Below, one piece after another: positions 46,046 through 59,104 of a stretch of DNA of 64,000 bases; positions within the stretch are counted from its first letter, which is position 1, and each line of letters begins with the position of its first letter. The notes under the pieces are model-generated. The model was not told where the DNA came from. It did no database searches and worked only from the letters and a program-made list of their open reading frames with translations. The position numbers were made by a program, and so were the translations under genes. The DNA comes from Paraescarpia echinospica (Eukaryota; Annelida; Polychaeta; Sabellida; Siboglinidae), in the NCBI GenBank assembly GCA_020002185.1, contig CM034532.1, forward strand, positions 27,511,805-27,575,804, written 5' to 3'.

Positions 46046-46933
46046 ATGCTTCTGACCGGTACATTCGTGTACATCACCGTGATTAAAATTGGCGACTGCG
46101 ATATAACACCAAGTCCTATTGCCAGAAACATCGGCGTTGTATTCGACTCGGAAATGTCGATGGTCAGTCATGTAAAGCACACGTGCTGCGTAGCCTACTA
46201 TCATATGGGGAACATTGCGTCGATCCGATCTAACACTGAAAGCCGCAGTCCTTCTTATGTACTCTCTTGTTATATCGAGAATTGACTATGCGAAGTGTCT
46301 GCTATATGACATCCCAGACTGCCTAATCAACAAGCTGCAAAGAATACAAAATGCTGCTGCTCGGCTGGAGGTCCGCTGCCACAGATGAGACCATATCACA
46401 TCAGTGCTCAAGAAACTGTACTGGCTTCCCGTGAAACAACGCATTCATTACGCAATTCTGCTACTGACGTTTTGTGCTCAACACATACTGGCACAAGCTT
46501 ACAACATCGACCTACTCCACAAACAAAGAGCTACTCGAGTGTTTCGTTCAACTACAAACAATGACTTGTACGTGCCACCATATCGTAGCCGATACGGACG
46601 TTCTCGGTATCTGCTCCACGACTGTGGAATTCACTTCCAAGCGAGATGAAGACAACCTGTTGCCTTGTGACTTTCAAAAGACTCTTGATAACCCTTCTTT
46701 TCCGGGTTGCTTACACAACGTGGGCGCCACCAATCAGTTTAGTCAGTTTATTTATTTTTTTATTATTTATTATTTTGTACATGTTTTTAAACTAATTTTA
46801 TATAGAATCTTTACTGATTTATTATCAATATACCTTTAATTGAATTTTAACGATCATCTTTAGCTGTAATTTGTTTTTTAATATTTTAACTAATTTAATA
46901 TTATTAATTTTACGTAGCTAAATAATGTTCTGC

Positions 46934-46967
<34 letters not shown>

Positions 46968-47040
46968 GTATAATGATGTATTCTAAGCGCCTCCGTGTGG
47001 ACTTATCTAGATATATGACGCTATATAAATGTTCTTCTTC
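46046..47040 (+). mobile_element. L2/CR1-like LINE 3' part
   Basis: Frames read SPIARNIGVVFDSEMSMVSH, then INKLQRIQNAAARLEV, then DHITSVLKKLYWLPVKQRIH and ATRVFRS. These are the thumb and C-terminal blocks of L2/CR1 ORF2 (N-I-G-V-x-F-D, L-Q-R-x-Q-N-A-A-R, L-x-W-L-P-V-x-x-R-I). It ends with (TA)n, CGCTATATAAAT and CTT/ATT microsatellites. It is 5'-truncated and has frameshifts and stops. Confidence 0.85.
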
Positions 47041-47714
47041 TTCTTCTTCTTAATATTATTATTTGTTATTATTACCGCGGTGACCGTAAAGCGAGATTCA
47101 ATTGTACAGGTCAGTGTCTGTACCAGGTCTGACAGTCGCCGTGAGTCTACTCGTCTTCTGGCCGCCGGGAGAGTTGCGAGGTGTCGCCGCTATCGGTCTC
47201 AGTATGGACGAGTTAGTCACTAGCGTAGGTGAGTAAAAAACAAGTACGTGCCATTTGTGGAGCTCAATAGCGCAGTGGATAGCGCATCGCACTCTCGACT
47301 GAGAGAACCCGGGTTCAAATCTTGTGCTGCCGGTTCGAACCTTCGGCAATTTCGTTCACTCTGCGTTGCTACAATTCATTCAGTTGTATGCGAAGAATAA
47401 TTGTACACAAATATCCACCACTGTCTATAGCAAGGTACTCATTCATACAACTGAATGAATTGGAGCAATGTAGAGTGAACGAATAATAATTGCAGCGTGA
47501 ACGGATGCTTCCCAGAGAAGTCGAGATGGTGTTCGATCGAAGCAGTCCTGAGCACTAGATACTGCGCTATATAAGATCTTACCTTATTTTATCAGCTCAG
47601 TGCTAAACAGGGAGTTGTAACTATGGGTATTTATGTTCAGATACACAGACAGCGGCATGAATACTAACGCACGACATATCGAGGATTTTTGCTTGCTATA
47701 GATGTGATATACCT

Positions 47715-47730
<16 letters not shown>
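46966..47730. repeat. Tandem segmental duplication, copy 2
   Basis: Matches 45060-45830 with only scattered single-base differences (for example AAACAAG for AACCAAG, CGGTTCG for CGTGTCG, CAATGTAG for CAACGTAG). It includes the tRNA-like segment at 47258-47331 and the inverted repeat at 47351-47483. Confidence 0.93.
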
Positions 47731-48205
<475 letters not shown>

Positions 48206-48486
48206 GGTGCTTATACTGGGTTGGTCAAGCCCCACACATGCATTTCACCAGGATGCCGAGTTAGGGCATCGCTGGCTAAGGTGAGATAAGGTTAGTAGTA
48301 CATAGGCGGGTCATCATAGACCAGGTGATGACCGTTACAAGGCCCACGCATGTCCATATATACACTTTAAATATATAAATGACTCAATGCTGGTTACCCT
48401 GCCGTACAAGATCAAGAATTGAACATAAGTCGGTGAAATTACTAACTGAAAATGCTAACCGAGGTGTTCTCCATAAACTGTTCTAG

Positions 48487-48670
48487 CGCCTTCGAGGCAG
48501 GGCCAGTGGCATTACGCCTTCGTCATCGACGTTCGCGGGCCTCGCGGCATGACGTTGGACCATCCTCTCCTGCCGTGCCGCCTCGGGGCATTGGGCGACC
48601 GGCCGCTGTTTGATATCACAGACCTGGAGACAACGAACGCAGCGAAGCGTGTGATTGATTCGATGAAGAG
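48487..48670 (+). other. Coding exon of an unidentified gene
   Basis: Flanked by TTCTAG and a good GTAACT donor. One frame is open throughout, GC-rich and CpG-rich relative to its surroundings, and reads RQGQWHYAFVIDVRGPRGMT, LDHPLLPCRLGALGDRPLFD, ITDLETTNAAKRVIDSMK. It leaves in phase 2, precisely the phase needed for the candidate exon at 51460. The peptide looks like globular protein, but I do not recognise the family. Composition and clean splice sites suggest a real exon, perhaps of a gene interrupted by the surrounding repeats. Confidence 0.6.
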
Positions 48671-48679
48671 GTAACTACG

Positions 48680-49035
48680 TTGTGATTGACAATAACAATA
48701 AAGCATTTTGTTCTGTGTATGTGTACCCATACAGGGCGGTTCTTTCAGTATAACTGATAGGTACAAGTACATAGTATACATTATGTGAATACAATACCAA
48801 GACAAGTATACCTATGAGAGTAGTGAAATTAATTATAAGTAACAATCGCTGGTACCAAACGGAGGGACTATTTTGTAGAAACCTACACACATTATGAATT
48901 ATTTGCTCGCCGTACGTTGTTGTATTCTACGGGGTGTTGTGAACTGGTGTTACCAACTTCAAAATCAGTTAAATATCCACATCGTATGCGTTTCAATGAT
49001 TAGAACAAATGTCAAAATTAAGTGGGTTTTATTGT
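48680..49035. other. No recognisable feature
   Basis: AT-rich, presumably intronic to the unidentified gene. Confidence 0.35.
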
Positions 49036-49039
49036 CGAT

Positions 49040-49590
49040 ATGTCGGTAACGGTTGGGTAAGGGGCGTTAAGGTAAAGGCGGTTGGGCGGTGACAGAGGCG
49101 GTGGAATGATAACAGAGGCCGTTGGGTGATGACAGAGGCGGTGGACTAAAGTCAGAGGCGTTGGTGTGATGACAGAGGCGGAAGGGTGATGACAGAGAGG
49201 CGGTGGAGTGTTGACAGAGAGTGTGCATTGGCGACAGAGGCGGTGGGATGACAGCGGCGGTGGGGTAATGACAGAGGCGACGGGGTGATGACAGAGGCGG
49301 TAGAGTGGTGAAAGAGACGGTGGGGTAAGACAGATGCGGTGGAGTAATAACAGAGGCGTTAGGGTGAAGACAGATGCGGTTGAGTGGTGACAGAGGCGGT
49401 GGGGTGGTGACAGATGCTGTAAGGTGAAGACAGAGGCGATGGGGCGATGACAGAGGTGGTGGGGTGGTGACAGAGGCGTTATGGTGAAGAGAGAGGTGGT
49501 GGGGCGATGACAGGGGCGGTGGGGTTGTGACAGAGGCGGTGGGGATAAGGGTAGTGGGGCGGTGATGACAGAGGCGGACGTTACAACAAT
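49040..49590. repeat. ~20-bp minisatellite, about 25 copies
   Basis: Degenerate units of GATGACAGAGGCGGTGGGGT type, with variable unit length of about 18-22 bp. The minus-strand reading is a Pro/Ser/His/Leu-rich frame (213 codons) that I treat as a repeat artefact. Confidence 0.93.
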
Positions 49591-49649
49591 AACCACAGAA
49601 GAGACATCACCGATGACATTATTCATATTTTGCTCCATGGGCGGCAGTG

Positions 49650-50430
49650 GCGATACCATTTTTCACTAAGACAATGGGCTCATAAGGAAAATAAAACATT
49701 GAACAAAACGCGTTGTTAATTTTAAGGAGGTATTTCAAAATGTCAAGTGCCGAGGGCACTGTTTGTTTGTGACACACCGACAAAAATAATCGCCGCGTTC
49801 TGGTGTTGACAATTGACAGTTTTCAGTAGACAAGACCACCGTGAAGACGCGAAGTCAATTTAAAAGAACAAAATCAGGCTAATGTTATTGAAACGACCCA
49901 CTGGGGTTTCGCTCGGATCGACTGTCATGTAGTAACACTTACGGAAATGATAAGGCAAATGTTGACAGTAGCAATTATGAAAAATGATGATTGCAGAAGG
50001 TCAAAGTAATGTTTTCCTTACAAGTAAAGTATTTTATATTATTTTTTGGTATTATTATTATTTATAGCATTATTACATACCTACCAACTTTGTTTTTTAT
50101 TCCGTGAGATTCATTAGCAGTTTAGCACGCTTCTCTCCCCTGTCCAGCAGCCTCGGGTACTGACACTGGTAGAAGAGGGGTGGTGGAGACTTTTCGTCGC
50201 AAATTCACCGGTTCGCTGTCTCGAAGACAGGAGGTGATGCAGTTGGAGATATTAAGTGAAAGCTCGGGATATTTGCCTGTATTCCGGGAGACCGGGAAAT
50301 ACACCTAAAATCAAGGAGACTCCCCGAAATTCCAGGACGTTTAATTGGCAGGTATATTATTAGCATTAACATTATTACAACGAATACTATTAGTACAGCA
50401 TGTACACATTTGTGTTGTTACAGCTATTGT
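49650..50430. other. No recognisable feature
   Basis: AT-rich, no gene seen. Contains an ATT-rich stretch near 50040-50070. Confidence 0.4.
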
Positions 50431-50439
50431 TAGAGTAGC

Positions 50440-51000
50440 AATTACCGCTGTACAAAACAATAGTTAGACCTCTTTTAGAATCTTGTATTCAAGCGTGGAG
50501 GCCATATCGCAGGAAGGACATAGATATGCCAGAAAGAGTAGAAAGGAGAGCAACTAAAATGAAACCAAAACCGAGGGATCTCAGTTACGAAATACGCCTA
50601 GAAATGTGGTTTAACAACAATAGAGACCAGGAGATTGAGAAGAGATCAGATAGAAGTGTTTAAAGTATTGAATGGTTATGAAAATATTGATAGAAATATG
50701 TTTTTCTCAGTTAAGAAACATAGAAGGACCAGAGGACATTAAGTTACACTGGCATAGGAGCAGTTTAGATTAGATATAAGAAAGTTCTCATTCTCACAAA
50801 GGAATGTAAATGAATGGAACAGATTATCTCTTGATTGTGTTGGTGCAAGTAGCGTGAATATGTTGAACAATTAAATCGACACATACCTTAAAGGGGGTAT
50901 ACACGTAAATAAAAAGTATTGGACTCTCGATAAGCCAAAAGGCTTGCTTGTCCACCTGCTATCTAGAGTTAATTGTCTGGATGGCAATCTTGTTAAATCT
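50440..51000 (+). mobile_element. CR1/L2-like LINE 3' end, plus strand
   Basis: Reads LYKTIVRPLLESCIQAWRPY, then RRKDIDMPERVERRATK and LRDLSYE-like residues, the conserved LEYCxQAW...KDIxxLExVQRRATK block of CR1/L2 proteins. It then decays, with NEWNRLSLDCVGASSVNML recognisable at about 50810-50870. The 3' end TAGAGTTAATT...AATCTTGTTAAATCTTGTTAA matches the copies at 6.56 and 42.59 kb in reverse. Confidence 0.85.
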
Positions 51001-51459
51001 TGTTAATTGTTACAAGCGGGCGTGTGTATATCGTAGATCGCCGGTACCAATTTCTCGCTGTGTATCGTCTTCACCAACGGCAACCGACATACGTGGTCAT
51101 ATACTAGCGCCGTCTCGCGGCGTTTCGTTTACCATCTCCTCGACCTTGAGGTGCCGCTCTGCGAGTAGAACAACTGGATCTCAACGACAGGTTAGGAGAG
51201 AACTTCCTTCATTTGTTAAAAAGACGGTTTCAATGATATAATAATTATAAACATCACCGTTAGTATGAAGTTGATGTCGCATTGTGTTGATGAAACCTGG
51301 GAACGTGGTTTTAATCAAGGTGTTTAACAGCGGAATAGTAGGGCTATGGTCTACATGCATATATGAGCGAAAAGGTGATATCTTTCCAGTTCTCCGAAAT
51401 ATGCTACTGTTATTGTGACTACCATAAATAGTTTACGGAGTACCTTGCGGTTCAATTAG

Positions 51460-51535
51460 TTCCGTGGTGAAGTTTACCGAGGCCGCCTTCAAGGATCCGC
51501 ACCACTATTTCAACCAGCCTGAAGATGCTGTCACT
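51460..51535 (+). other. Second candidate exon of the unidentified gene
   Basis: Acceptor TTCAATTAG, then the frame SVVKFTEAAFKDPHHYFNQP followed by EDAVT, with a GTACGA donor (or a stop at 51542-51544 if read through). It starts in phase 2, completing an AGT serine with the last two bases of the exon at 48487-48670. The phase match and similar base composition support one gene across 48.5-51.5 kb. Function unknown. Confidence 0.5.
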
Positions 51536-51544
51536 GTACGACGC

Positions 51545-51875
51545 TAGGAAAACTACATGTGTAGAGCAAACGTTACGTCAGATGTGTTCAAAGTGAGAGC
51601 CGATCTTCCCTTGCATCCACCCAACGCTGGCAGAAGTGTTCGCCCTCGTCTACAGCTGATAAGGTGCTGTAAGATGAACAAATAAAATATGCACTTATGT
51701 AGGGTACATTAAGTGTACAGATCTGTGATCTGGCTAGGTTAGGGGCTCAGACAGAAGGAGCCGACTCGTAGTGTCTCAGTGACTTGACATTTGCTAGACT
51801 CATCGCTTAACGAATATGTACCAACGAAGTGTGTCCACGATACATTAATTAAAAATGTTGTCTTATGTATTATTA
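51545..51875. other. No assigned feature
   Basis: A GC-richer patch at 51595-51660 could hold another exon, but no frame stands out. Confidence 0.3.
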
Positions 51876-51879
51876 TTAC

Positions 51880-52140
51880 ATTGCCTGTGTCTTTTGGAAG
51901 AGACACTAAAAGCCGTTGGTCCCTTCCATCTGGTGTCTGTGCTAGGGGAAGTAAAAGACCGCACACAGTGGAGATGATTTATATTTGTAACCCACTGGAT
52001 CCTGCTCCCAGCGGCCAGAGTTGCTTCCCAGTCAGGCGTGTGAGAGACGACGAGCAGACAGTGTAGGCAGTGTATACACTGTATCATTGGACCCACTGGT
52101 TCCTATATAATGAATTCACTGTGGCGCCCTGTGGATGAGC
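51880..52140. repeat. SINE-like dispersed repeat at inner edge of right arm
   Basis: Contains GACACTAAAAGCCGTTGGTCC and GGGGAAGTAAAAGACC. Related phrases (AAGCCGTTGG, GGGGAAGTAAAA) occur near 4035-4095. From about 51970 on it is shared in reverse with 38275-38430 of the left arm. Confidence 0.5.
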
Positions 52141-52542
52141 GTGGTTCACTACTCAATACAATACAGGCTTTCACAGGTTGTTGAAAGACCGTGTAGAATA
52201 GAACAGCATATCGTAAATACGTATGTATATCACTATCTCTTGGGAACTGGGTTATGCAAGGGGCATAGGAATGATTTTTTTTTTATATATAATTATTTAA
52301 AATGTCATGCTAATTTCGTCTACAGTTTCCAGTACAGGTGAAAATAAAATATCCATGCAATTCGGTGATGTTATCAAATGCGGCTGAAGTTATTGAATGG
52401 AATCAGTGTATGTGCACAACCTGTTGTGTTTGGATACATAACACAGGCAATATTTGAACCTGCCACACACGACACTGTGACATCTTTGCCATAAACTGCA
52501 CAACTCAACAAAATGGCTACACAAACAACTGACACAAACTAT

Positions 52543-53696
52543 TTGAGTCAGGCCATGGAAAATGTTCCCATTTCAAATTCACCACCTTCCTGTTGTCTCA
52601 TGGTCTTTATTTTAAGACATATTACTATATACTTCTAATTTCAGGCTAACTGTAACCTCAGAAACACATATATATTTTCAATATTATAATTGGTTATCTT
52701 TAAATGGCATATATTTGTGGATGTTTAAACATCCTGTCCCTGATTTAATGCAAATTTCGTGACGGACATCATGTGCAGATTTCCCTCAGCTTAGCCATAT
52801 TAAAATAAAAAATTACTTTACTACCTCTATAGATTTGTGTATCTCTAGTGTCCCACATGCAATGTGGTTTAATATTGATTCGATGTGTCTGTGTTTAGTT
52901 GTACTGAACATGCAAGCATTGCATTATTTCTGCCACGTGCACAATTAGCCGTGATGTCCGTCACGAAAGCTGTTGTGATCACTTTCATGTGCATATTTAC
53001 ATACGCCTTCATATTTTGTGAGTGAACATTATCATTGCACGAGTGTTTTAACATAACGTACCGACATGATCAGTTCAGCTCAATGGTGCGTAGATACATG
53101 AATTGTGAAACAAAGGGTTTTTGTAATCCTTGTGGTAAGTATGATTTTATTTTTAATGTTTGGTAGATGTACATTATTATAAAAAATATACATAAATTGC
53201 ACAGTGTCTACAATTTTCGTCTACAAAGACGCACATGTGCATCACAATTGTAGGTATTCATAGATGTTTTAACGCCGAATGATATTGTGACGGACGTTCA
53301 CCTCATGTCAGACATAATATATTATTGTTTAATTATGAACTAACTAATGAACGTTTATCTCTTAGTTAATGATGAATTCATCTGCTCGTGAGCTTTCATT
53401 ATGATCACTCACTTTCAACAAAAACGGTTGTGGCAACCGTTTTTATTGAAAGTGAGTGACGGACATCATATCTACTGTGTTAATGATGATGGGCTTTTTT
53501 CTCAAATTGTTCTTTTGTAGCATACAACCCACGATATGCATATATATTGTGTAGATACACTCGTATCAACAAATTACTATGATTTTAAGAATACTACTTT
53601 ATGTTTTATGTTGTTGTTATCAGTACTGGTATTAGAACACATTTTAATTTTTTAACTAAAATTTGGAATGGGAACATTTTCCGTGGCTTGGCCCAT
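52543..53696. mobile_element. Unit with ~36-bp inverted ends nested in right arm
   Basis: Ends TTGAGTCAGGCCATGGAAAA and TTTTCCGTGGCTTGGCCCA are imperfect inverses extending over GGAAAATGTTCCCATT. GTGACGGACATCATG-type motifs lie at 52759, 52953 (inverse), 53287 and 53457. It is 1154 bp against 3196 bp for the left-arm copy; the difference is chiefly the 62-bp array. No protein is encoded. Confidence 0.55.
53405..53459. repeat. 26-bp stem, 3-nt loop hairpin
   Basis: 53405-53430 and 53434-53459 are inverse complements at 25 of 26 positions (TCACTCACTTTCAA...ACGGTTG), with a TGG loop, and run directly into GACGGACATCATA. The left arm retains only the first half of this palindrome (35214-35241). 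Confidence 0.95.
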
Positions 53697-54429
53697 TTAT
53701 TTTCTAATACAGACTGTAACACCTAGCAATCAATCAAACGTGTAATTTCTATTGTTACTAATAAACGTATATCATCTGACAAAAACGTATAATACAATAC
53801 ATAGATACAATGCGAACAAAGATATCAATCCACTTTTCTATGGACTAGGCTGCCAACTGTTGTTTGAACAATTCTTCCGTGAAATCACGCTCAGTCAAAA
53901 TGGTTGTCCAAAACTCACGTAGTGTGTCTGTTTTGTTCAGAAAATGGGACATAAAAAGACGTGCACATGTATCCTAGTAATAACAGCCAAGTATGTAATG
54001 CCGTTACATGTTACACTGGCATATGTTGTAGTATTTATCAATATGGAACATTACATTTAATTGTTCTGTTTTCCATATGTCAAATGACACCTTAAAAATG
54101 GACAGCGTATACGTCAACGAATATACTTACACAAGCATTATGCTAATACTTTTGTTTTGTGTGATTTTAACTAGACACTGTAGAATTTGAATGCTATAAC
54201 TATGTTTTCGCATCATATCTGACCACAATGTGTCAGCGAAATACTTGCATAATTATGAGATGATAAATCAAAACATTAATTTTAATCTACATAGGAATAT
54301 AGGTACAAAGTAGCCACAAGATTAGTTATAATTTATTTAAATTTATATTATGTGTAACAAGTCCATAACTATCACATCAATTAATTATATTAATCCAGCT
54401 TTCAGAGATATTAAAGTATTGTTGTGTGC

Positions 54430-55250
54430 TAACATATTAATTGCAGCAAGACAAAATAGAAATCAGGAAATTGGAGACACTGGTGCCATACTGCTTATAG
54501 TACAGAACTAACTGTACTAAGTATCAGCTCGGGACACGCATCGAAGTCTTTCGAAGATTTGTCACAGCCTGATCCCTCACAGCTGACCAACTACGGGTTG
54601 GTAGTGACACCTCAAAGGACAATTATATCGGCCCCTAAGCCGCGGCGTTCCAAACCGGTGTGGTCATCCATACCACGTAATATATAATCGTATTAATGTT
54701 GGCGCACATCAAGTCACAACCAGTATAGACAATTTACCTGCTTTATATCCTGGCAGCTTTCGGGGCTTGGCACCATTCCTCGAAAAACAAAACGTAGAGA
54801 AACACTATGTGGTACATTAATTCCATGTTATTCAGTTACGTTTCAGGTCTTGAATTAACCAGTAACATTTAATTTTATGTTTGCAAGACAAAAGAGAGAA
54901 TCAGGAAGTGGAAGACACTGGAGTCGTACTGCCTATGATACAGAGCTAACTATACCAATGATCGGCTCGGGATCTCGCTTCGGGAGCTTCTTACAACACT
55001 ACCCTGGAGAGTAGTGTCACAGCCTTATCTCTCACAGCTGACCCACCCCGTTTGGAAGTACTCTGCAGGGGAGAGAAATACCGGATCCCGGGCCGTCCGG
55101 CTTTCCCATAACCGGTTTGGTATAACCCTATATATTGAGCACGTTAAGCTGCAATTAAAATATAACATTTACCTGCTTTTAAACCCTGCCAGACACAAAT
55201 CGGCGGATTTGTGGTGTGAACTTCAACTTTAATTAATCTTGCATATCTAC
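54430..55250. repeat. Tandem pair of diverged modules, right arm
   Basis: Mirror of 33015-33965: module 54880-55250 matches 33015-33400 and module 54430-54780 matches 33590-33965, both reversed. It carries a 72-codon frame (55014-55232, MSQPYLSQLTHPVWK...) that is also open in the left arm on the opposite strand (33258-33040). Confidence 0.8.
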
Positions 55251-58200
55251 ACCTAGTGAAGTTATTGATTCGTTAGAATTGTACTAAAATGTTGGTCATA
55301 TGTTATGTTACATGATATGATGAAGTCAACTTATGTATACGCAGCATAAGTAATATTACTAATCTATTATATGTATTCTGATCTATGCTCTATGACGGAA
55401 GTGAGCAACTCCAAGATGGCGGACAGAGTGTCAGCGCCGATTGATCGATTGTTTGTTTTAGATCAACAATGTTAAGACATTGTTATCATCCGTGCAACAC
55501 ATACGTGTATATAATCGCAATAACATGGAAATAGTATTACTATTACATGTATTCTTATCTATACAGATTTATGGATAGTTATGTTATTAGAATAGGTGAA
55601 TCACAAGATGCACACAATGTCGGCGCCGATTGATTGTTTGTGAGATCAACAGTGTGAAGAAATTGTTATCATGTGTGCAAAACAAACGTGCATGTATACG
55701 CAATAACATGACAATAAATAATATAGATAATAGGTTTTCATATACACATTATATGCTTGATCAAGTGCTTTAAATGCTACAACGATACAGTGGCCCAGTG
55801 CCATACGTATCATAACAACGGTTCAAGTATAGTACAGTAAAGTACAGCGTAGTACAGTAATGACGGTGAATTGGAAACGGGGAGTGTTGAAATGAGAACA
55901 AAAGTTTCTAATTATAAATGATTACGTTTGTAGCCACGGTTGGCTATGGCCAGTTTACGCGTGGTACGTTTCGTTAATAAATATTTCAACTATTACATAT
56001 AATTGTGTGGTAAGTGACGATACAATAACATTTATTTCTAATACTTTGATAATTGCATAATAATTTAGTTAATCGAAAACGCGTATGCATATCTGTATTG
56101 AGACTGACAAGATGTTCAATAGACATCACAATATAATACGTGTGCATAAATCTGTCTGGCTGTCTGCATGTATATGTGCTTCTGTCTGACTGTCTCTCTG
56201 TGCGTCTGAATAACTATGTGTCTGCTTTGTCCTTAATATCGCGCGTGTTGATCTAAATAGCACGACATCTACTAACCAACCTTCCACACTGCGTGGTTCT
56301 GCGCCAGCCATCCGCGAAATGCAAACCCTGCTAGACGTCTGTTTTGTCCGACTATCTGGCGATGTTATAATACGCACGAATCCCAGTTTAACTGGAACTG
56401 CTTCATCTAAAGAACGATTTTGCTTTGCACAAATGTGGCAACTGCGCTCCTTCCACATTAGGACTGGCGGTTATTTAACACTGGTCGGTCAACATACAAC
56501 TGTCACGCGTTTACAAATTTCCAGGTGCATTGACAGAAGCAGCCGCTCGGCAGGGTTTGTTGCGTAATAGAAGCTAAATTGGACAACTCCGTGTTGGCAA
56601 GCGACCATATCAGGATTGTAGAACGCATTTACGCTATGCTGACCACTCGTTGGCGTAGAGCTATGCGAGATTTTTTGGCGCTTGACAATTTTAATCGCGG
56701 AAAAGCCATATATTTCCTTAATATAATGTTAACATCACATGCTAATCAGGAGTGGCTGTATTTTAGATACGTTAAAATATAATCCCATGTGACATGTGTA
56801 CGTCCGTGCGTGTAACATTGGTTGGCTCCATCCTTATAATATGTTACGCTAAATTAAAATGTTGAGACCCCCACCCGTTTGTAAATGCTTCATAACACTG
56901 ACCTGCTTACCCCCTAAGAGGACATTCTTTTTGAAAAAGACCCTATGGCTATCTATCATGGTACATAAGAACTAGAATTAAGAATAAAGTAAAAGATCAA
57001 ATTATAAATTATTAGAATAAAGTACATGTATAACTAACAATAATACATTAATTGTTCAAGTTTAAACCTACTATTAATAGGTGTGATTTCTGATAGGGGG
57101 AGGGGTACAGGAGACAAATGCGCGAGTGGTCGTGCCAGACTGTCGAACGGAGCTCGAGTCCTTCTAAACCTATTTCGGTTTCTAAAATTGGACAATCTCG
57201 TTCACCCTACTTTGCCTGTTTGTTTCGTAAGAGACGACACATATGGTATACTTTATAACATGGGCGTTTCATTACCTACTGCCAGAACCGTTGGTCATGA
57301 AGTGAGATATGTGAAACAATGATACAGATTTCCATGTAATGAAAATTTCCTTTCAATTGTCAAATGAACAAACTATCGGATGTGTCCGATAATGGATTTT
57401 GTTGTTGTTAAAAAAACTAATTATTCATATCGTTCTCAAAACCTACATTTTTATTGGTAACAAAATACGTCAATTATTCTGAAAATGAGCCCAAGCTTGT
57501 CGAAACCTAGTCGACTTATAGGCCCATTCGCATTCGTTGTTTTGAATAAAATTCGATTCATGTGGAACCGTAAGATAACTGCTTGTTCCTCTATGAAGAC
57601 TAGTGTTTGTATTACGTCGGAAAATTGCACAGTAACTAATTCTGACGCTCGTTTCGACCCAAAACCTATACTTGTAAACATGCTCTGAATGCATGGAAAG
57701 GGTCGGCCTGATGCGAGTTTGAGTCATAAGTGACGTCACATCTCGGCATCCCGAAAAGCGCGCCAAAAATATGCATATTCGAAAATGTCCGGATGCACAG
57801 CATAAAATGTGGAATTTATAATTCATTGAATGTTTTGGATTTGTTTGGCTTGGTGGACGTGGAAATAGATAGCAGGATATAATATAACATGAATTCAAGC
57901 AATAGGTGTTTTTATTCCCTTTAATAGAACAAACTTGAAAACAACCAAATGTACACACCAATCTGAAACACATTCTATTAGCATTGTCAACAGTAAATGT
58001 CAAAGGGTTTGTGTCAACTCAAACACATTTTGTGGCAATGGTACTGTTCACCATCCACCAGGGGAACTAATTGCCCGTGACGCATCGCATAGAATTAGTT
58101 TGATTTATGTTTTATAAATAAACTTAACCGGGATAAACCACGTGATTGTGTATATGGATGAATGTCCTTGTTCACAATATATTATTCTTTGTTATTCAAG

Positions 58201-58299
58201 TTTAAACAAGTACAGCATCCAATTTCTCTCTGTGACAGTTTATATCATCGGGAGTTAAAATGAAATTTGTTTTCCGATCGATGTGTTCGTTACGATTTT

Positions 58300-58740
58300 G
58301 GTTTGCTGCAAGTTGGTCACAGGCACGCACAGACACGCACAGGCACGCGCAGGTACGCGCCAGCACCCGCAAGCACGTGCTTGCACGCGCTGGTGCGCGC
58401 TGACACGCACAAGCATGCACAGGGACGCACAGCCACGGACAGGCACGCACAGGGCCGCACAGGCACACACAGGCACGCGCATGCACGCACAGGTACGCGC
58501 AGGCCCACGCATGCACGCACAGACACATACAGATATGCAAAGACGCTCACCGATATGAGCAGACACGCGCAGACTCGTGCACACAAACACGCATGCGCGC
58601 GCGCGCACACACACAAATATTGACATCATGTCACGACCTCGGATATACAACATAAAGTAATTCGCAACAGTGACTTACCCAATACGTTTGTGACATTCGT
58701 AGACAACCGTCCGTATCCTTAGGATATGGTTTCTGTACGA
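58300..58740. repeat. GC-rich degenerate minisatellite plus flank, right arm
   Basis: GGCACGCACA-type 10-mers from about 58320 to 58610, followed by AATATTGACATCATGTCACG and flank shared with 26515-26580. It is the partner of 28718-28862. Long Arg/Ala/Cys/His frames here are repeat artefacts. Confidence 0.8.
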
Positions 58741-59104
58741 TTTTCTTTTTGACTGCGGAATAGTTGCGTAGCAGCCCTGCATTTTTTCAAATATTTAACT
58801 GTATGAAACGTGTTATGTACCATTAAGTAGTGCTCGACGGCGGGAAATCCACGTATAATCCACTAACTAAAACCGGGAAGAACGACGAGGTTGGTTCTCT
58901 TCGATACGAAATGGCGTTACATGTGCGCACGACACGTGAATCGTTTGTACAGGTGTGTTATCGATTCTTCGTGAATAGCTCGTCTGTCGCTAGTGTCTGT
59001 AAACAAAACCCTTCTATTGGCGGGGGAGGGGACACAGTCTGTTGTTATACACAATTATTTGTAATGTTCCAATCTCTACAATGTTGACTCCTTCCAGCAG
59101 AACG

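Noticed and set aside
45684..46204. Cys/Val, Arg/Val and His/Thr-rich long frames around 45.7-46.2, 43.5-43.8 and 47.6-47.9 kb
   Set aside because: Translations of CA/CACACG microsatellites, open only because the repeat lacks stops.
49018..49659. 213-codon Pro/Ser/His-rich minus-strand frame
   Set aside because: It is the 20-bp minisatellite read in one direction.
57083..57322. 79-codon frame ending GHEVRYVKQ, faintly like VIDPEVRYLKQ at about 63.45-63.49 kb
   Set aside because: Similarity covers only about 12 residues and the frames are otherwise unrelated; not enough to call a family.
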